The notes under the pieces are model-generated. The model ran no database searches. It worked only from the letters and a program-made list of their open reading frames with translations, and had not been told where the DNA came from. Shown here in pieces: positions 52,850 to 62,300 of a stretch of 64,000 bases of DNA (positions within the stretch are counted from its first letter, which is position 1; every line of letters begins with the position of its first letter). This stretch comes from Burkholderia lata. Lineage in GTDB: Bacteria; Pseudomonadota; Gammaproteobacteria; Burkholderiales; Burkholderiaceae. Position numbers and translations under genes: made by a program. The DNA is taken from positions 372,001-436,000 of the forward strand of contig NC_007511.1 of assembly GCF_000012945.1 (NCBI RefSeq), read 5' to 3'.

Positions 52850-53761
52850 TCAGATGTGCTTCGCAATCCACTCGCGGCACGCCCGCACGTGCGGGCCGCG
52901 ATCGTCGCCGGCGAGCGAGATCAGCGAGATCGCGCGCGTGACGCGCGGCTTGTCGACGCGCAGTGCAACGAGTTCGGGATCATGCAGATGCATCGTGTAG
53001 AGGCTCGGCAGCACGGCGGTCGCGAGGCCGTTGCGCGCAAGCGCGTAGAGCGGCTCGGTGTATTCCATCCGGTACGTGACGTTCAGGCGCAGCTTCTCGG
53101 CGCCGCCGGTGCGATGCAGCGATTCGCTGACGCTGCCGCGCACGAACACCGCGAGCTCGCGATCGACGAGCTTCGCCCACGTGACGCTCTTCGCGCGGGC
53201 GAGCGGATCGTCATGCCGCACGACGATCACGATCTCGTCCTCGAAGAGCTGCCGGTAGCGCAGTGTGCCGTCGTCGCTGTCCGGCTCGCGCACGCCGATG
53301 CCGAGATCGGCGACGCTGTCGCGCACGGCTTCGACGAGCGCGCTGTTCGGCAGGTCGGTGAGCGTGAAGCGCAGCGTCGGGTGCGCGTCGCGCAGTGCGT
53401 TGAGCGCGGGCAGCAGGCGGCCCGCGACCGACGGGATGAAGGCGATGCGCACGGTCTGGATGCGTTCGCCGATGAGCCGCGTCATGTCGTCGAAGGTGCC
53501 GCGTGCCTGGTTGAGCAGGCGTTCGGCGAGCGGCAGCACGGCTTCGCCGGCAGAAGTGAGCGTGAGCCGGTGCGCGGAGCGCGCGAACAGGCGCCCGCCG
53601 AGCAGGAACTCGATCTGGCGGATCGACGCGGTGAGCGCGGGCTGCGTGAGCGACAGCGCCTGCGCGGCTTGCGTGAAGCTGCGTGCGTGGGCAAGTACCA
53701 CGAAGTGCTGGACCTGCCGCAGCGTGAGCGCGGGCAGCAGCGACGAGCGGTCGGACGACAT
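52850..53761 (-). CDS. LysR-type regulator in the purine-nucleoside locus
   Basis: A 303-residue LysR protein. The helix-turn-helix reads FTQAAQALSLTQPALTASIRQIEFLLGGRLF at about residues 27-57 in the short form starting MSSDRSSLLPALTLRQ. The substrate-binding domain follows. The gene is divergent from the NCS2 permease and convergent with the nucleoside hydrolase gene, so it likely controls the permease/deaminase unit. Ligand unknown; a purine is a reasonable guess. Confidence 0.87.
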   Translation of the reverse strand: MSSDRSSLLPALTLRQVQHFVVLAHARSFTQAAQALSLTQPALTASIRQIEFLLGGRLFARSAHRLTLTSAGEAVLPLAERLLNQARGTFDDMTRLIGERIQTVRIAFIPSVAGRLLPALNALRDAHPTLRFTLTDLPNSALVEAVRDSVADLGIGVREPDSDDGTLRYRQLFEDEIVIVVRHDDPLARAKSVTWAKLVDRELAVFVRGSVSESLHRTGGAEKLRLNVTYRMEYTEPLYALARNGLATAVLPSLYTMHLHDPELVALRVDKPRVTRAISLISLAGDDRGPHVRACREWIAKHI

Positions 53762-53855
53762 CGGGCAATAACGGTCGGGATGCGGTACGCGGCAGTATAA
53801 GACCGCGCTGCGTGAATCGACACAGGACAATATTCGGAATCACAGGAGAACCACC

Positions 53856-55205
53856 ATGTCAGCGACTGACACGATGCCGGCGCGAGCGCCGGCCAACTGG
53901 CTCGAACGCCGCTTCGCGCTTGCCGCGCGCGGCACCAGCGTGCGGACCGAGACGATCGCGGGCGTTACGTCATTCCTCGCGGCCGCGTACCTGCTCGTCG
54001 TGATCCCGTCGCTGCTCGCGACGGGCGGGATGGAGCGCGGCGCGGCGACGACCGCGACGATCCTCGTGTTCGTGCTGTTCACCACGCTGATGGGGCTCTA
54101 CGCGAACCTGCCGTTCCTCGTCGGCCCCGGCATCGGCGGCTCGGTGATCATCGGCGTGACGCTCGCGACGACGGAGCACGTCGGCTGGCAGACGGGCCTC
54201 GGCATCGCCTGCGTGTCGGGCGTGCTGTTCTTCCTGCTGACGATTCTCGGCGCGCGTGGCGTCGTGGTGCGGCTGATTCCGGTGCAGATCAAGCTCGGGC
54301 TCGGCGCATCGATCGGGCTGTTCGTGACGATGCTCGGGCTGCGCAATGCGGGGATGGTCGTCGCGAATGCGAAGACCAACGCGTTCGCGCTCGGCGATTT
54401 CTCGCGGCCGGGTGCGCTCGTCGCGCTGATCGGCCTCGCGGTCGCGATCGTGCTGCAGGCGCGCAAGGTGCCCGGCGCGATCCTGATCGCGATCCTCGTC
54501 GCGGCGGCGGCCGGCGTGCCGCTCGGCGTCACGCACCTGCCCGCATCGTTCGTGTCGCTGCCGCACAGCATCGCGCCGATCGCGTTCAAGCTCGATATCG
54601 GCAGCGCGTTGAGCCTCGCGGCCGCGCCGTACCTGTTCGCGTTCTTCGCGGCGGAATTCTTCTCGACGCTCGGCACCGCGCTCGCGGTCGGCGCGAAGGC
54701 GAACCTGCTCGACGAACAGGGCAACCTGCCGAACATCAACCGGCCGTTCCTCGTCGATTCGCTCGCGGCGACGATCGGGCCCGTGTTCGGCATTCCCGCG
54801 CTCACCGCGCTGATCGAATCGGCCGCGGGCGTCGAGGCCGGCGGCCGCAGTGGGCTGTCGTCGCTGGCGGCCGCGGTGCTGTTCGCCGCGATGCTGCTGT
54901 TCGTGCCGGTCGCGCTCGCGATCCCGAAAGAGGCGACCGCGCCGGCGCTGATCTTGATCGGGCTGTCGATGTTCGCGACGATCCGCCATACGCACTTCGA
55001 CGACTTCACCGATGCGCTGCCCGTGATGTCGATGGTGCTGCTCACGCTGATGTCGAACAGCTTCGGCACCGGCATCGCGGGCGGGCTGCTGTGCTACGTG
55101 CTCGTCAAGCTGCTGGCCGGCCGCTGGCGCGATGTGTCGTGGGGGCTCGTCGTGCTCGCGCTTCCGCTCGGCTATTACTTCTGGACCGTCGTGAAGCCGC
55201 ACTGA
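53856..55205 (+). CDS. Purine permease, NCS2 family (AzgA type)
   Basis: A 449-residue carrier with about 12-14 spans. It has the AzgA-type opening RTETIAGVTSFLAAAYLLVVIPSLLA, VGPGIGGSVIIGVTLATTEH, and the inner motif PALTALIESAAGVEAGGRSGLSSL, which is characteristic of adenine/guanine/hypoxanthine permeases. The ATG at 53856 is preceded by CAGGAGAACC. It should import free bases released by the nucleoside hydrolase. It is followed 46 bp later by the deaminase gene. Confidence 0.9.
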   Translation: MSATDTMPARAPANWLERRFALAARGTSVRTETIAGVTSFLAAAYLLVVIPSLLATGGMERGAATTATILVFVLFTTLMGLYANLPFLVGPGIGGSVIIGVTLATTEHVGWQTGLGIACVSGVLFFLLTILGARGVVVRLIPVQIKLGLGASIGLFVTMLGLRNAGMVVANAKTNAFALGDFSRPGALVALIGLAVAIVLQARKVPGAILIAILVAAAAGVPLGVTHLPASFVSLPHSIAPIAFKLDIGSALSLAAAPYLFAFFAAEFFSTLGTALAVGAKANLLDEQGNLPNINRPFLVDSLAATIGPVFGIPALTALIESAAGVEAGGRSGLSSLAAAVLFAAMLLFVPVALAIPKEATAPALILIGLSMFATIRHTHFDDFTDALPVMSMVLLTLMSNSFGTGIAGGLLCYVLVKLLAGRWRDVSWGLVVLALPLGYYFWTVVKPH

Positions 55206-55251
55206 GAGACGGCTTTCACGACGCATCGGCACTACCGAAAAAGAGACTGAC

Positions 55252-56352
55252 ATGAAGGCAACACCAGGTAACGTCCCGGCCGCGCGCACGGGCATCGAGA
55301 TCACGCCGGCCCATCGGGCCTTCTTCCACGCGCTGCCGAAGGTCGAGCTGCATTGCCACCTGCTCGGTGCGGTGCGGCACGACACGTTCGTCGCGCTCGC
55401 GGAGCGCAGCGGCGCGCCGATCGAGCGCGCGGAGATCGACGCGTTCTATGCGCGCGGCGAGAAGCCGGTCGGCGTGCTGCACGTGCTGCGCGCGCTCGAC
55501 AAGTATCTGCTCACGCAGCCCGACGACCTGCGGCGGATCGCCTACGAGTATCTGGAGGATGCGGCCGCGCACAACGTCCGGCATGCGGAATTCTTCTGGA
55601 ATCCGACAGGTACGGTGCGCGTATCGGGCATCGCGTATGCGGACGCGCAGGCGGCGATCGTGACGGCGATCCGCGACGCGGCGCGCGACTTCGGGATCGG
55701 CGCGTGCCTGATCCCGAGCATCGACCGCGAGCAGGATCCGGACGAAGCCGTGGCGATCGTCGAATGGATGAAGGCGAACCGCGCGGACGAAGTCGCGGGG
55801 CTCGGGATCGACTATCGCGAGAACGACCGGCCGCCGGAGCTGTTCTGGAAGGCTTACCGCGATGCACGCGCGGCGGGTTTTCGCACGACCGCGCATGCGG
55901 GCGAGTTCGGGATGCCGTGGCGCAACGTCGAGACGGCCGTCGATCTGCTGCAGGTCGATCGCGTCGATCACGGCTATACGATCGTCGACAACCCGGAGTT
56001 GTGCGCACGTTATGCGGAACGCGGGATCGTCTTCACCGTCGTGCCGACGAATTCGTACTACCTGCGTACGCTGCCGCCGGAGCAATGGGCGGAACTGCAC
56101 CCGATGCGCAAGATGCCGGGCCTCGGGCTGAAGATCCATCCGAACACCGACGATCCGACGCTGCACAAAGTCAATCCGTCCGAGGCGTGGGAGCTGATGT
56201 TCAGCCATTTCGGCTTCACCGTGGCCGAGCTGAAGCAGTTCATGCTGAACGGGATCGACGGCGCGTGGGTGGACGACGCGACGAAGGCCGCGTGGCGTGC
56301 GGCGTGGGCGCCGGAGTTCGACGCGCTTGCTGCCAAGCTTGCCGCAGGCTGA
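55252..56352 (+). CDS. Adenosine deaminase-family enzyme
   Basis: A 366-residue metal-dependent amidohydrolase. Zinc ligands are His34 and His36 in KVELHCHLLG, later HAGEFG (His-Ala-Gly-Glu), DHGYTI and the Asp pair in HPNTDDPTLH. It belongs to the adenosine/adenine deaminase family. The usual LNTDDP is here PNTDDP. Context with an AzgA-type permease favours a purine base or nucleoside substrate, either adenosine to inosine or adenine to hypoxanthine; the sequence alone does not decide. Confidence 0.82.
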   Translation: MKATPGNVPAARTGIEITPAHRAFFHALPKVELHCHLLGAVRHDTFVALAERSGAPIERAEIDAFYARGEKPVGVLHVLRALDKYLLTQPDDLRRIAYEYLEDAAAHNVRHAEFFWNPTGTVRVSGIAYADAQAAIVTAIRDAARDFGIGACLIPSIDREQDPDEAVAIVEWMKANRADEVAGLGIDYRENDRPPELFWKAYRDARAAGFRTTAHAGEFGMPWRNVETAVDLLQVDRVDHGYTIVDNPELCARYAERGIVFTVVPTNSYYLRTLPPEQWAELHPMRKMPGLGLKIHPNTDDPTLHKVNPSEAWELMFSHFGFTVAELKQFMLNGIDGAWVDDATKAAWRAAWAPEFDALAAKLAAG

Positions 56353-56368
56353 GCGCGGCTGTGTCTTA

Positions 56369-56396
56369 CACCGGCCGGTGCTTCAACCGGCCGGTG
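56369..56396. terminator. Hairpin at the convergent end of the deaminase and SnoaL-like genes
   Basis: An 11-bp stem CACCGGCCGGT/ACCGGCCGGTG with a 6-base loop overlaps the last codons of the SnoaL-like gene and follows the deaminase stop by 16 bp. It lacks a strong T run. Confidence 0.5.
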
Positions 56397-56835
56397 ATTC
56401 GCTCAGGTTCAGGTGGTAGCGCAGGTCGCCCGCGAAATCGAACAACGTGTAATCGCGGAACGAAAAGCGCCACACCCCGTCGACGCGTTCGAATGCATCC
56501 TGATAGCGGCCCGCCGCGATCGGTTGCAGCGGGAACCCGTCGACGGCCTGCAGTACCGTGTAGTACGAGCGTGCCGTCGCGCGATGCGCGGCTTCGTCGA
56601 TCTCGATGATCGGATTGCTCACGATATGCTTCGTGCGCGGCGTGCCGCACGCGTAACGCTTCACGCTCGCGCTGAACAGCGCGAGCAGTTCATCCGCGCC
56701 GATCGTCGGCGCACCTTCCTGCGTCTTGATGTGCGCGTGCCGGAACAGCTCGGCGGCACCCGGCAGGTCGCCGGCGTCGAGCAACTCGGCGTAGCGGTAC
56801 AGCAGGTTCGCGATCTCGACTGCACTGTGGGTCAT
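56383..56835 (-). CDS. SnoaL-like / NTF2-fold protein
   Basis: A 150-residue protein with the cone-like SnoaL/NTF2 pattern. It opens with the helix IANLLYRYAELLDAGDLPGAAELF, then HIKTQEGAPTIGADELLALFS, TKHIVSNPIIEIDEAAHRATARSYYTVLQA and a final strand with RYQDAFERVDGVWRFSFRDY. This family includes isomerases, dehydratases and dioxygenase beta-like subunits. No partner oxygenase gene is adjacent, so function is unknown. The ATG at 56835 is set by family alignment; the upstream frame is Arg/Ala-rich and not coding-like. Confidence 0.8.
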   Translation of the reverse strand: MTHSAVEIANLLYRYAELLDAGDLPGAAELFRHAHIKTQEGAPTIGADELLALFSASVKRYACGTPRTKHIVSNPIIEIDEAAHRATARSYYTVLQAVDGFPLQPIAAGRYQDAFERVDGVWRFSFRDYTLFDFAGDLRYHLNLSESPAG

Positions 56836-57016
56836 GCGGGCTCCACCGTCGTTGAACGATGACGACGATGGTGCGCGCCGCGCAGCGGCGCCGCTTCGTC
56901 CGGGTGGACTAAGCCGGCGCCGTGCGTGGCACCGGCGACTGCCTTCGTCATCGCGCGCTCCTATAATGAGCGCCGACACGACAACAGCAACAATAAAGAC
57001 GAGGGCAACCCTTTCG

Positions 57017-58936
57017 ATGGGCAATCGATCATGGCTGTATCTCCAGGCCGGTGACGGCGACGACGCGCGAACGATCGCGCTCGCGGAATCCAACAATCAC
57101 TTTCCGCTGTTGTGGCGCGTGCTGCTCGCCGGTGGCGGCGCGGGCGACGCGATTACCGATCAGCGCGTGTTCGGCGATGCCGGCACGCCGAATCTCGCCA
57201 GCGACGCGCGTGCGGCGCATGCGCGACTCAGCCGGCTCGCGTCGTTCGTCGTCGCGAATCCGCTGCGCGGTGACGATCCGGCGCTCGCTCGCCAGTTCGA
57301 TGCGGTCGTGCGCCATCTCGGCGAATCGATCGACGCGCTTGGCGATGCGCACGGCTCACCCCGGTTTTCCGCGAATCTCGACGAGTTGTCGTGGCTCGAC
57401 GGCGGCGATCCGGACGACTACATCGACCAGGAACGCGATACCTGCACGCGCCTGTGGTGGCAGGTCGCGAACTGCATGGACTTCCGCGACGTGCGTGGCG
57501 TGCGCGTGGCGCTCGAGATCGGGTCGCCGCCCGACTGGCGCGATTGGGCGTGGGGCTTCGGGTTCGGCTGCATGTCGCATCACTATTTCATCCGTCAGGA
57601 GCCGCCGCGCGGCGTGACGTTTGCCGAGATGTTCGATGCCGGCGAAGTGCACGGCAACTGGCTCGGCTACGGCACGTTCAGCTTTCGCGCACGCAACGGC
57701 CTGTGGGGCGTGCGGCGTGAAACCGACGACGCATGGCGCGTGATCGTACCGCCCGAGTGGACGAACCTGTGGACGAGCGGCGCGCGCGACGACCGGTTGC
57801 TGTGGGCCGCGCGCGACGGGAAGGTCGGCCTGCTGTTCGCCGATGGCGATGTCGACGGCGACGGCGACGGCGACGAGATGCGGATCGTGCGCGAACCGTC
57901 ATTCGACGCGGTGTGGGATTTCAGCGGCGACGTCGCCTGCGTGCGCGTCGGCGAGCGGTTCGGACTCGTGCGCACGGATGGCACGTGGGTGCTCGAACCG
58001 TCGCTCGACGATTTCGGCGATTTCACTGGCGGGGTCGCGTCCGCGAGCCTGGATGGCCGCTGGGGCTTCATCGATACGCACGGTGCGTGGGTGATTCCGC
58101 CGCGTTTCGACGATGCGCATGAATTCGAGAACGGCATCGTCGCGGCGGTATCCGAAGGCGAGCGGTGGGGGCTGATCGGGCGCGACGGGCAATGGCGCGC
58201 GCAGCGCGAGTGGGATGCGCTCGAATGGTCGTCCGAATGCGGCGCCTTTCTCGCGCGGCGCAACGGTCACGTCGGGCTCGTCGATGCGAAGGGCCGGGTC
58301 GTCGTCGCGCCGCATTACGCGGAAGTCGCGAGGCTGACCGACGACGAACGGACGGACATGCTGACCGAGCTCGGCGCGATCCGCCACATCGTCCGGCGCG
58401 ACGACGGGCGTTGCTCGATCGTCGACGGGCAGGGCCGCGTGCTGACGCCGTTCGACTTCGTCAACATGGGTGCATTGCCGTGGTTGCCCGATGACGAAGC
58501 CGTACCGGGCGAGCTGTTCGCGCGTTACGCGATCGGCGTCCTGCCGGGCGAGCCGGCGCAGCTCGCGATCTGCGATCTCGAGACAGGCGCGACGGTCGCG
58601 CAGGGGCGCTACGACGACGTGGCCGGCCTGTTCTGGGGCGCCGATCACGGCTGGCTGGCCTGTATGCAGGACGAGGGCGGCAACGACGTGCGGGCGACGG
58701 TGCTTCGCGCGGACGGCACCGTGCTGCATCCGGCGCGTTACACGCGGATCGGCGACGATGCGCTGTTCGACGACGATCGCGACGCCGCCGGACACGCGAT
58801 GCTGATGCCGTGGTTCGTCCGCCGTGTCGCGGTCGCGCAGAACTGGAGCCTGGGCGAACCGGTCGCCGCGTTGCGCGACGACGGCGTGCCGGTATGGTTG
58901 TACGCGGACGGGCAAGCGACGACGACGCTTCGTTAG
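57017..58936 (+). CDS. WG-repeat protein of unknown function
   Basis: A 639-residue protein, apparently cytosolic. The N-terminal ~220 residues have no motif I recognise. From about residue 215 on there are repeated WG-type beta units: GLWGVRRE, RFGLVRTDGTWVLEP, RWGFIDTHGAWVIPPRF, RWGLIGRDGQWRAQ and HVGLVDAKGRVVVAPHY. These are the WG (KWG) repeats thought to form a beta-propeller for binding partners. An Asp-Gly string (GDVDGDGDGDE, about residues 277-287) encoded by a GGCGAC repeat interrupts one unit. The start at 57017 is the MGNRSWLYLQ start; an upstream ATG at 56963 is possible. Confidence 0.75.
   Translation: MGNRSWLYLQAGDGDDARTIALAESNNHFPLLWRVLLAGGGAGDAITDQRVFGDAGTPNLASDARAAHARLSRLASFVVANPLRGDDPALARQFDAVVRHLGESIDALGDAHGSPRFSANLDELSWLDGGDPDDYIDQERDTCTRLWWQVANCMDFRDVRGVRVALEIGSPPDWRDWAWGFGFGCMSHHYFIRQEPPRGVTFAEMFDAGEVHGNWLGYGTFSFRARNGLWGVRRETDDAWRVIVPPEWTNLWTSGARDDRLLWAARDGKVGLLFADGDVDGDGDGDEMRIVREPSFDAVWDFSGDVACVRVGERFGLVRTDGTWVLEPSLDDFGDFTGGVASASLDGRWGFIDTHGAWVIPPRFDDAHEFENGIVAAVSEGERWGLIGRDGQWRAQREWDALEWSSECGAFLARRNGHVGLVDAKGRVVVAPHYAEVARLTDDERTDMLTELGAIRHIVRRDDGRCSIVDGQGRVLTPFDFVNMGALPWLPDDEAVPGELFARYAIGVLPGEPAQLAICDLETGATVAQGRYDDVAGLFWGADHGWLACMQDEGGNDVRATVLRADGTVLHPARYTRIGDDALFDDDRDAAGHAMLMPWFVRRVAVAQNWSLGEPVAALRDDGVPVWLYADGQATTTLR
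57846..57875 (+). repeat. Hexamer-like microsatellite inside the WG-repeat gene
   Basis: A run of imperfect GGCGAC units (GGCGATGTCGACGGCGACGG and on) encodes the Asp-Gly string. In-frame gain or loss of a 6-bp unit would change the protein by two residues without breaking the frame. Confidence 0.7.
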
Positions 58937-58955
58937 GCGGGGCCGCTGTCGTGGA

Positions 58956-58976
58956 TGCCGGCGTGACCCGCCGGCA
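58956..58976. terminator. Hairpin between the convergent WG-repeat and penicillin-binding protein genes
   Basis: An 8-bp stem TGCCGGCG/CGCCGGCA with loop TGACC sits in the 46-bp gap between two convergent genes. There is no T run. Confidence 0.45.
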
Positions 58977-58982
58977 CCCCGA

Positions 58983-61211
58983 TCAGCGGAAGAACCTCAG
59001 CCAGTCGAACAGGCCCGGATGCGGCGCACGTCGCCGCGGCGCCGGTGCGCTGCGCGGCCGGAAGTCCGGCGAGAACTGCGCGTGCGGATCGATCGCTCGC
59101 GCGCGCAGCGCCGCATCGTAGAACGTGCCGACGATCGGCAGTGCGCTGTGTGCGCCTGCGCCCCAGTAGTCGCTGCGCAGCGTCACGCTGCCGTCGTCGA
59201 AGCCGACCCACGCGCCGGCCACGAGCTGCGGATGCATCAGGATGAACCAGCCGTCCGCGTTGTCCTGCGTCGTGCCCGTCTTGCCGGCGACGTCGACGCG
59301 GATCCCGTAGCGCGAACGGATGTCGGCGCCGGTGCCGCGATCGACGACGTCGCGCATCACGTCGACCAGCGTCTGCGCCGCAGGCTCCGTCAATGCACGT
59401 TCGGGCGGCGCGCTGTCGAAGGCGGCGAGCACCTTGCCGTCGCGATCCTCGATGCGCGTGATCATCTGCGGCGCGACGTACACGCCGCGGTTCGCGATCG
59501 TGCCGTACGCGGACACCATCTCCTTCAGCGTGACAGGGCTCGTGCCGAGCGCGAGCGACGGCACCGCGTCGAGCGGGCTCTCGCGCACGCCCATCGCGCG
59601 GGCGAGCTGTGCGACCTTCGCGGCGCCTTCGTGCTGCATCACCTGCGCGGTGATGCGGTTGCGCGACAGTGCGAGTGCGTCGCGCAGCGTCATCGGCTCA
59701 TCGGTCGGCGGCTCGGCATCGGTCGGGCGCCAGACCGCACGGCCGTCGATCGGGATTGCCACGGGGCGGTCGACGAACGTATCGCCCGGCCGCATGCCGT
59801 CCGCGAACGCGGCGCCATAGACGAACGGCTTGAACGTCGAGCCGGGCTGGCGCCGCGCCTGCGACACGTGATCGAACGGTTCGCTGCCGAAATCGGGGCT
59901 GCCGACCCACGCGCGAATCGCGCCGTTGCGCGGATCGATCGCGACGAAGCCGGCCTGCACCTGCGTCTTGCGCTCGCACAGCGTGCGCATGAATTCCCGG
60001 TTGGCGCCGAGCTGCTTCAGCGCCGGCACATCGGCAAGCCCCGTGTCGCGGGCCTGGCGATACTCGGGTGTCTGGCGGATGAAGCCGCGGAACAGGTCGT
60101 TGCGCAGCCCGCAGCCGGACGGGCCGCGCCACGCGCTGTCGGCGATCGCCTGCAGCCGTTCGGTGTGTCGCGTCAGCGCTTGTGTCGCCATGTCCTGCAG
60201 CCGCGCGTCGAGCGTCGTGCGCACGACGAGTCCGTCGGAGTACAGATCGTAATTGTTGCGATCGGCCCACGCGATCAGCCATTTGCGCAGCTGCACCGCG
60301 AAGTGCGGGGCGAGGCCGGGCTGCCCCGACTGCGGCTCGAAGTCGACGCGCAGCGGCTGGCGCTGCAGTTTCGCGAGCTGCTGCGGCGTCAGCATGTGCA
60401 TCTGCGCCATCCGGTCGAGCACGATGTTGCGCCGCTGCACCGCGCGCTCCGGGTTCAGCACCGGGTTGTAGTAGCTGTTGCCCTTCAGCATCCCGACCAG
60501 CGTCGCGCTTTCGACGATGTCGAGCTGGTCGGCCGATTTGCCGAAGTAGGTACGCGCGGCCATTTCGACGCCGTACGCGTTGTACAGGAACGGCACGGTG
60601 TTCAGGTAGGTCTCGAGAATCTCGTCCTTGCTGTACACCGACTCGATCTTGAATGCGGTGATCAGCTCCTTCACCTTGCGCGTGAGCGTCGGCGCGCGGC
60701 CGACTTCATCCGGATACAGGTTGCGCGCGAGCTGCTGCGTGATCGTCGAGCCGCCCTGGCGGTCGCCGGAGAACGTATGCAGGCCGGCTGCGATCGTGCG
60801 GCGCAAGTCGATGCCGTGATGCGCGTAGAAACGGTGGTCCTCGGTCGCGATCAGCGCATCGACCATGTGCGACGAGATCTGCTTGAGCGGCACCCATTCG
60901 CGGTTGACGGGCCGGAACTCGGCGATCAGCTGGCCGTCGGCGGACAGCACGCGCGCGGGGCGGTCGATGCGCGCCTTGCGGATGTCGCCGATGCTCGGCG
61001 TGAACGGGACGAATGCGAGCAGCACCAGCAGGCCGAGCACCGGGATCGCGGCGAGTGTCAGCGCGACGCCGCGGCGTGTCGGATGACGCAGGCGATGCAG
61101 CACGCCGGCGCCCAGCGCGCGGAGGCGCGCGCCGCAGGCAGCGGCGAACGGTGCGACGCGGGCGCGGCAACGGAGCCACGCATTTCGGAGAAGCGGCACG
61201 AAGCGGTTCAA
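58983..61211 (-). CDS. Class A penicillin-binding protein (transglycosylase/transpeptidase)
   Basis: A 742-residue bifunctional peptidoglycan synthase. One membrane span lies at about residues 49-69. The glycosyltransferase domain has Glu124 in EDHRFYAHHGID, QGGSTITQQLARN and the later KDEILETYLNTVPF. The transpeptidase domain has Ser458 and Lys461 in GSTFKPF, SRN in LALSRNRITAQ, and Lys644 in AGKTGTTQ. Length and motifs fit the PBP1A/1B group; it is monocistronic. The C-terminal tail is Pro/Arg-rich. Which cellular PBP it is cannot be said. Confidence 0.93.
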   Translation of the reverse strand: MNRFVPLLRNAWLRCRARVAPFAAACGARLRALGAGVLHRLRHPTRRGVALTLAAIPVLGLLVLLAFVPFTPSIGDIRKARIDRPARVLSADGQLIAEFRPVNREWVPLKQISSHMVDALIATEDHRFYAHHGIDLRRTIAAGLHTFSGDRQGGSTITQQLARNLYPDEVGRAPTLTRKVKELITAFKIESVYSKDEILETYLNTVPFLYNAYGVEMAARTYFGKSADQLDIVESATLVGMLKGNSYYNPVLNPERAVQRRNIVLDRMAQMHMLTPQQLAKLQRQPLRVDFEPQSGQPGLAPHFAVQLRKWLIAWADRNNYDLYSDGLVVRTTLDARLQDMATQALTRHTERLQAIADSAWRGPSGCGLRNDLFRGFIRQTPEYRQARDTGLADVPALKQLGANREFMRTLCERKTQVQAGFVAIDPRNGAIRAWVGSPDFGSEPFDHVSQARRQPGSTFKPFVYGAAFADGMRPGDTFVDRPVAIPIDGRAVWRPTDAEPPTDEPMTLRDALALSRNRITAQVMQHEGAAKVAQLARAMGVRESPLDAVPSLALGTSPVTLKEMVSAYGTIANRGVYVAPQMITRIEDRDGKVLAAFDSAPPERALTEPAAQTLVDVMRDVVDRGTGADIRSRYGIRVDVAGKTGTTQDNADGWFILMHPQLVAGAWVGFDDGSVTLRSDYWGAGAHSALPIVGTFYDAALRARAIDPHAQFSPDFRPRSAPAPRRRAPHPGLFDWLRFFR

Positions 61212-61448
61212 GGCGGCAGGAGCGCGGATGGAAGAGGCGCGATCCTAGCAAACGACGCAGGCGTGCCGGCCGTGAAAACGGCCGTTTGCTTGCAGGATTT
61301 ACAGACGATTACGTTTGTTGCCCGCCGACAACCTTTTACGGCACGCGCGGCCGCGATTCCGCTGACGAAACCACGTCCGCGAATCGTCGCGCGGCCTCGC
61401 GCTCGCGATGCGTGCTTCGTCCTGGCGCAAGGGTGTCATCCCAGCGAT

Positions 61449-62300
61449 TCAGGTTTTGAGTCGGGACAAATTGATGCAGGCAACGATGATCAGGATGCCG
61501 CCGGCGATTGATCCAACGTCCATCGATTCATGCCAGAAAATCCATCCCCATGACGCATTGAAAACGATGCCGATGTAGCGTGTTATCGCGACGACCGACG
61601 CCCTTTCATGTGTAAACGCCTTTGTGAGAAACAATTGCCCGAACAGCGAGACGCCCCCGAGTGCCAGCAAGAGGCCGTATTGGCGCGGCGTATCCGGCCA
61701 GACAAAATCCTTCCACATCAGCGGAACAGACACGAGTGCCGCAATGGCCAGAAAGTAGAAAACAATCTCGTACGCATGATGCTTGATGCTGAGCTGGCGA
61801 ATGGCGACGTGTGCGCCCCCCGCAAACACCGCACTCAACAGGCCGAGTCCGGCATAGATCGAGTAACTCGAGTATTGGTAGGGTTTGACGATCAAGACGG
61901 CACCGACGAGGATGACCGGGAGCAGCAACCACACCTGTCTGGGTATGTGCTCTTTCAGAAAGATGGCCGAGAGCAGGATGATGAACACCGGGGACAGGTG
62001 CGCGAGGATGCTCGCATCGGCGAGCGGAATGTGCGCGATCGCATAGAAATAGCAGACGAGATAGAACGCACCGAGCAAGCCGCGCACGACAAGCATGGAC
62101 AGGCCGTTGCGGGAGAACGGCACGCTCTCGCGCCGCATCAATAAATACACGAGCGCCGCACCAATGACGCCGCGAAAGAAGCCGATTTCGGCCGGTGGCA
62201 GTGTCGCACTGAGTTCCTTGACCAGTGCATTCATGATGCTGAAGGTGAAGGAGGCCAGGACGGCTAGCAGGACTCCGCTTTTCCACAGGTCGTTGACCAT
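61449..62300 (-). CDS. EamA/DMT-superfamily permease (lower-GC patch)
   Basis: A 283-residue permease with about ten spans in two EamA repeats. It has SFTFSIMNALVKELSATLPPAEIGFFRG in the first and a second unit starting IYAGLGLLSAVFAGGAHVAIRQL. It resembles the S-adenosylmethionine/RhaT-like DMT group, but the substrate is unknown. The ATG at 62300 begins MVNDLWKSGVLLAVL. The gene has noticeably lower GC than its surroundings, suggesting recent acquisition. It may be coupled to a disrupted upstream gene whose frame ends inside it, and a LysR gene diverges from them. Confidence 0.83.
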   Translation of the reverse strand: MVNDLWKSGVLLAVLASFTFSIMNALVKELSATLPPAEIGFFRGVIGAALVYLLMRRESVPFSRNGLSMLVVRGLLGAFYLVCYFYAIAHIPLADASILAHLSPVFIILLSAIFLKEHIPRQVWLLLPVILVGAVLIVKPYQYSSYSIYAGLGLLSAVFAGGAHVAIRQLSIKHHAYEIVFYFLAIAALVSVPLMWKDFVWPDTPRQYGLLLALGGVSLFGQLFLTKAFTHERASVVAITRYIGIVFNASWGWIFWHESMDVGSIAGGILIIVACINLSRLKT

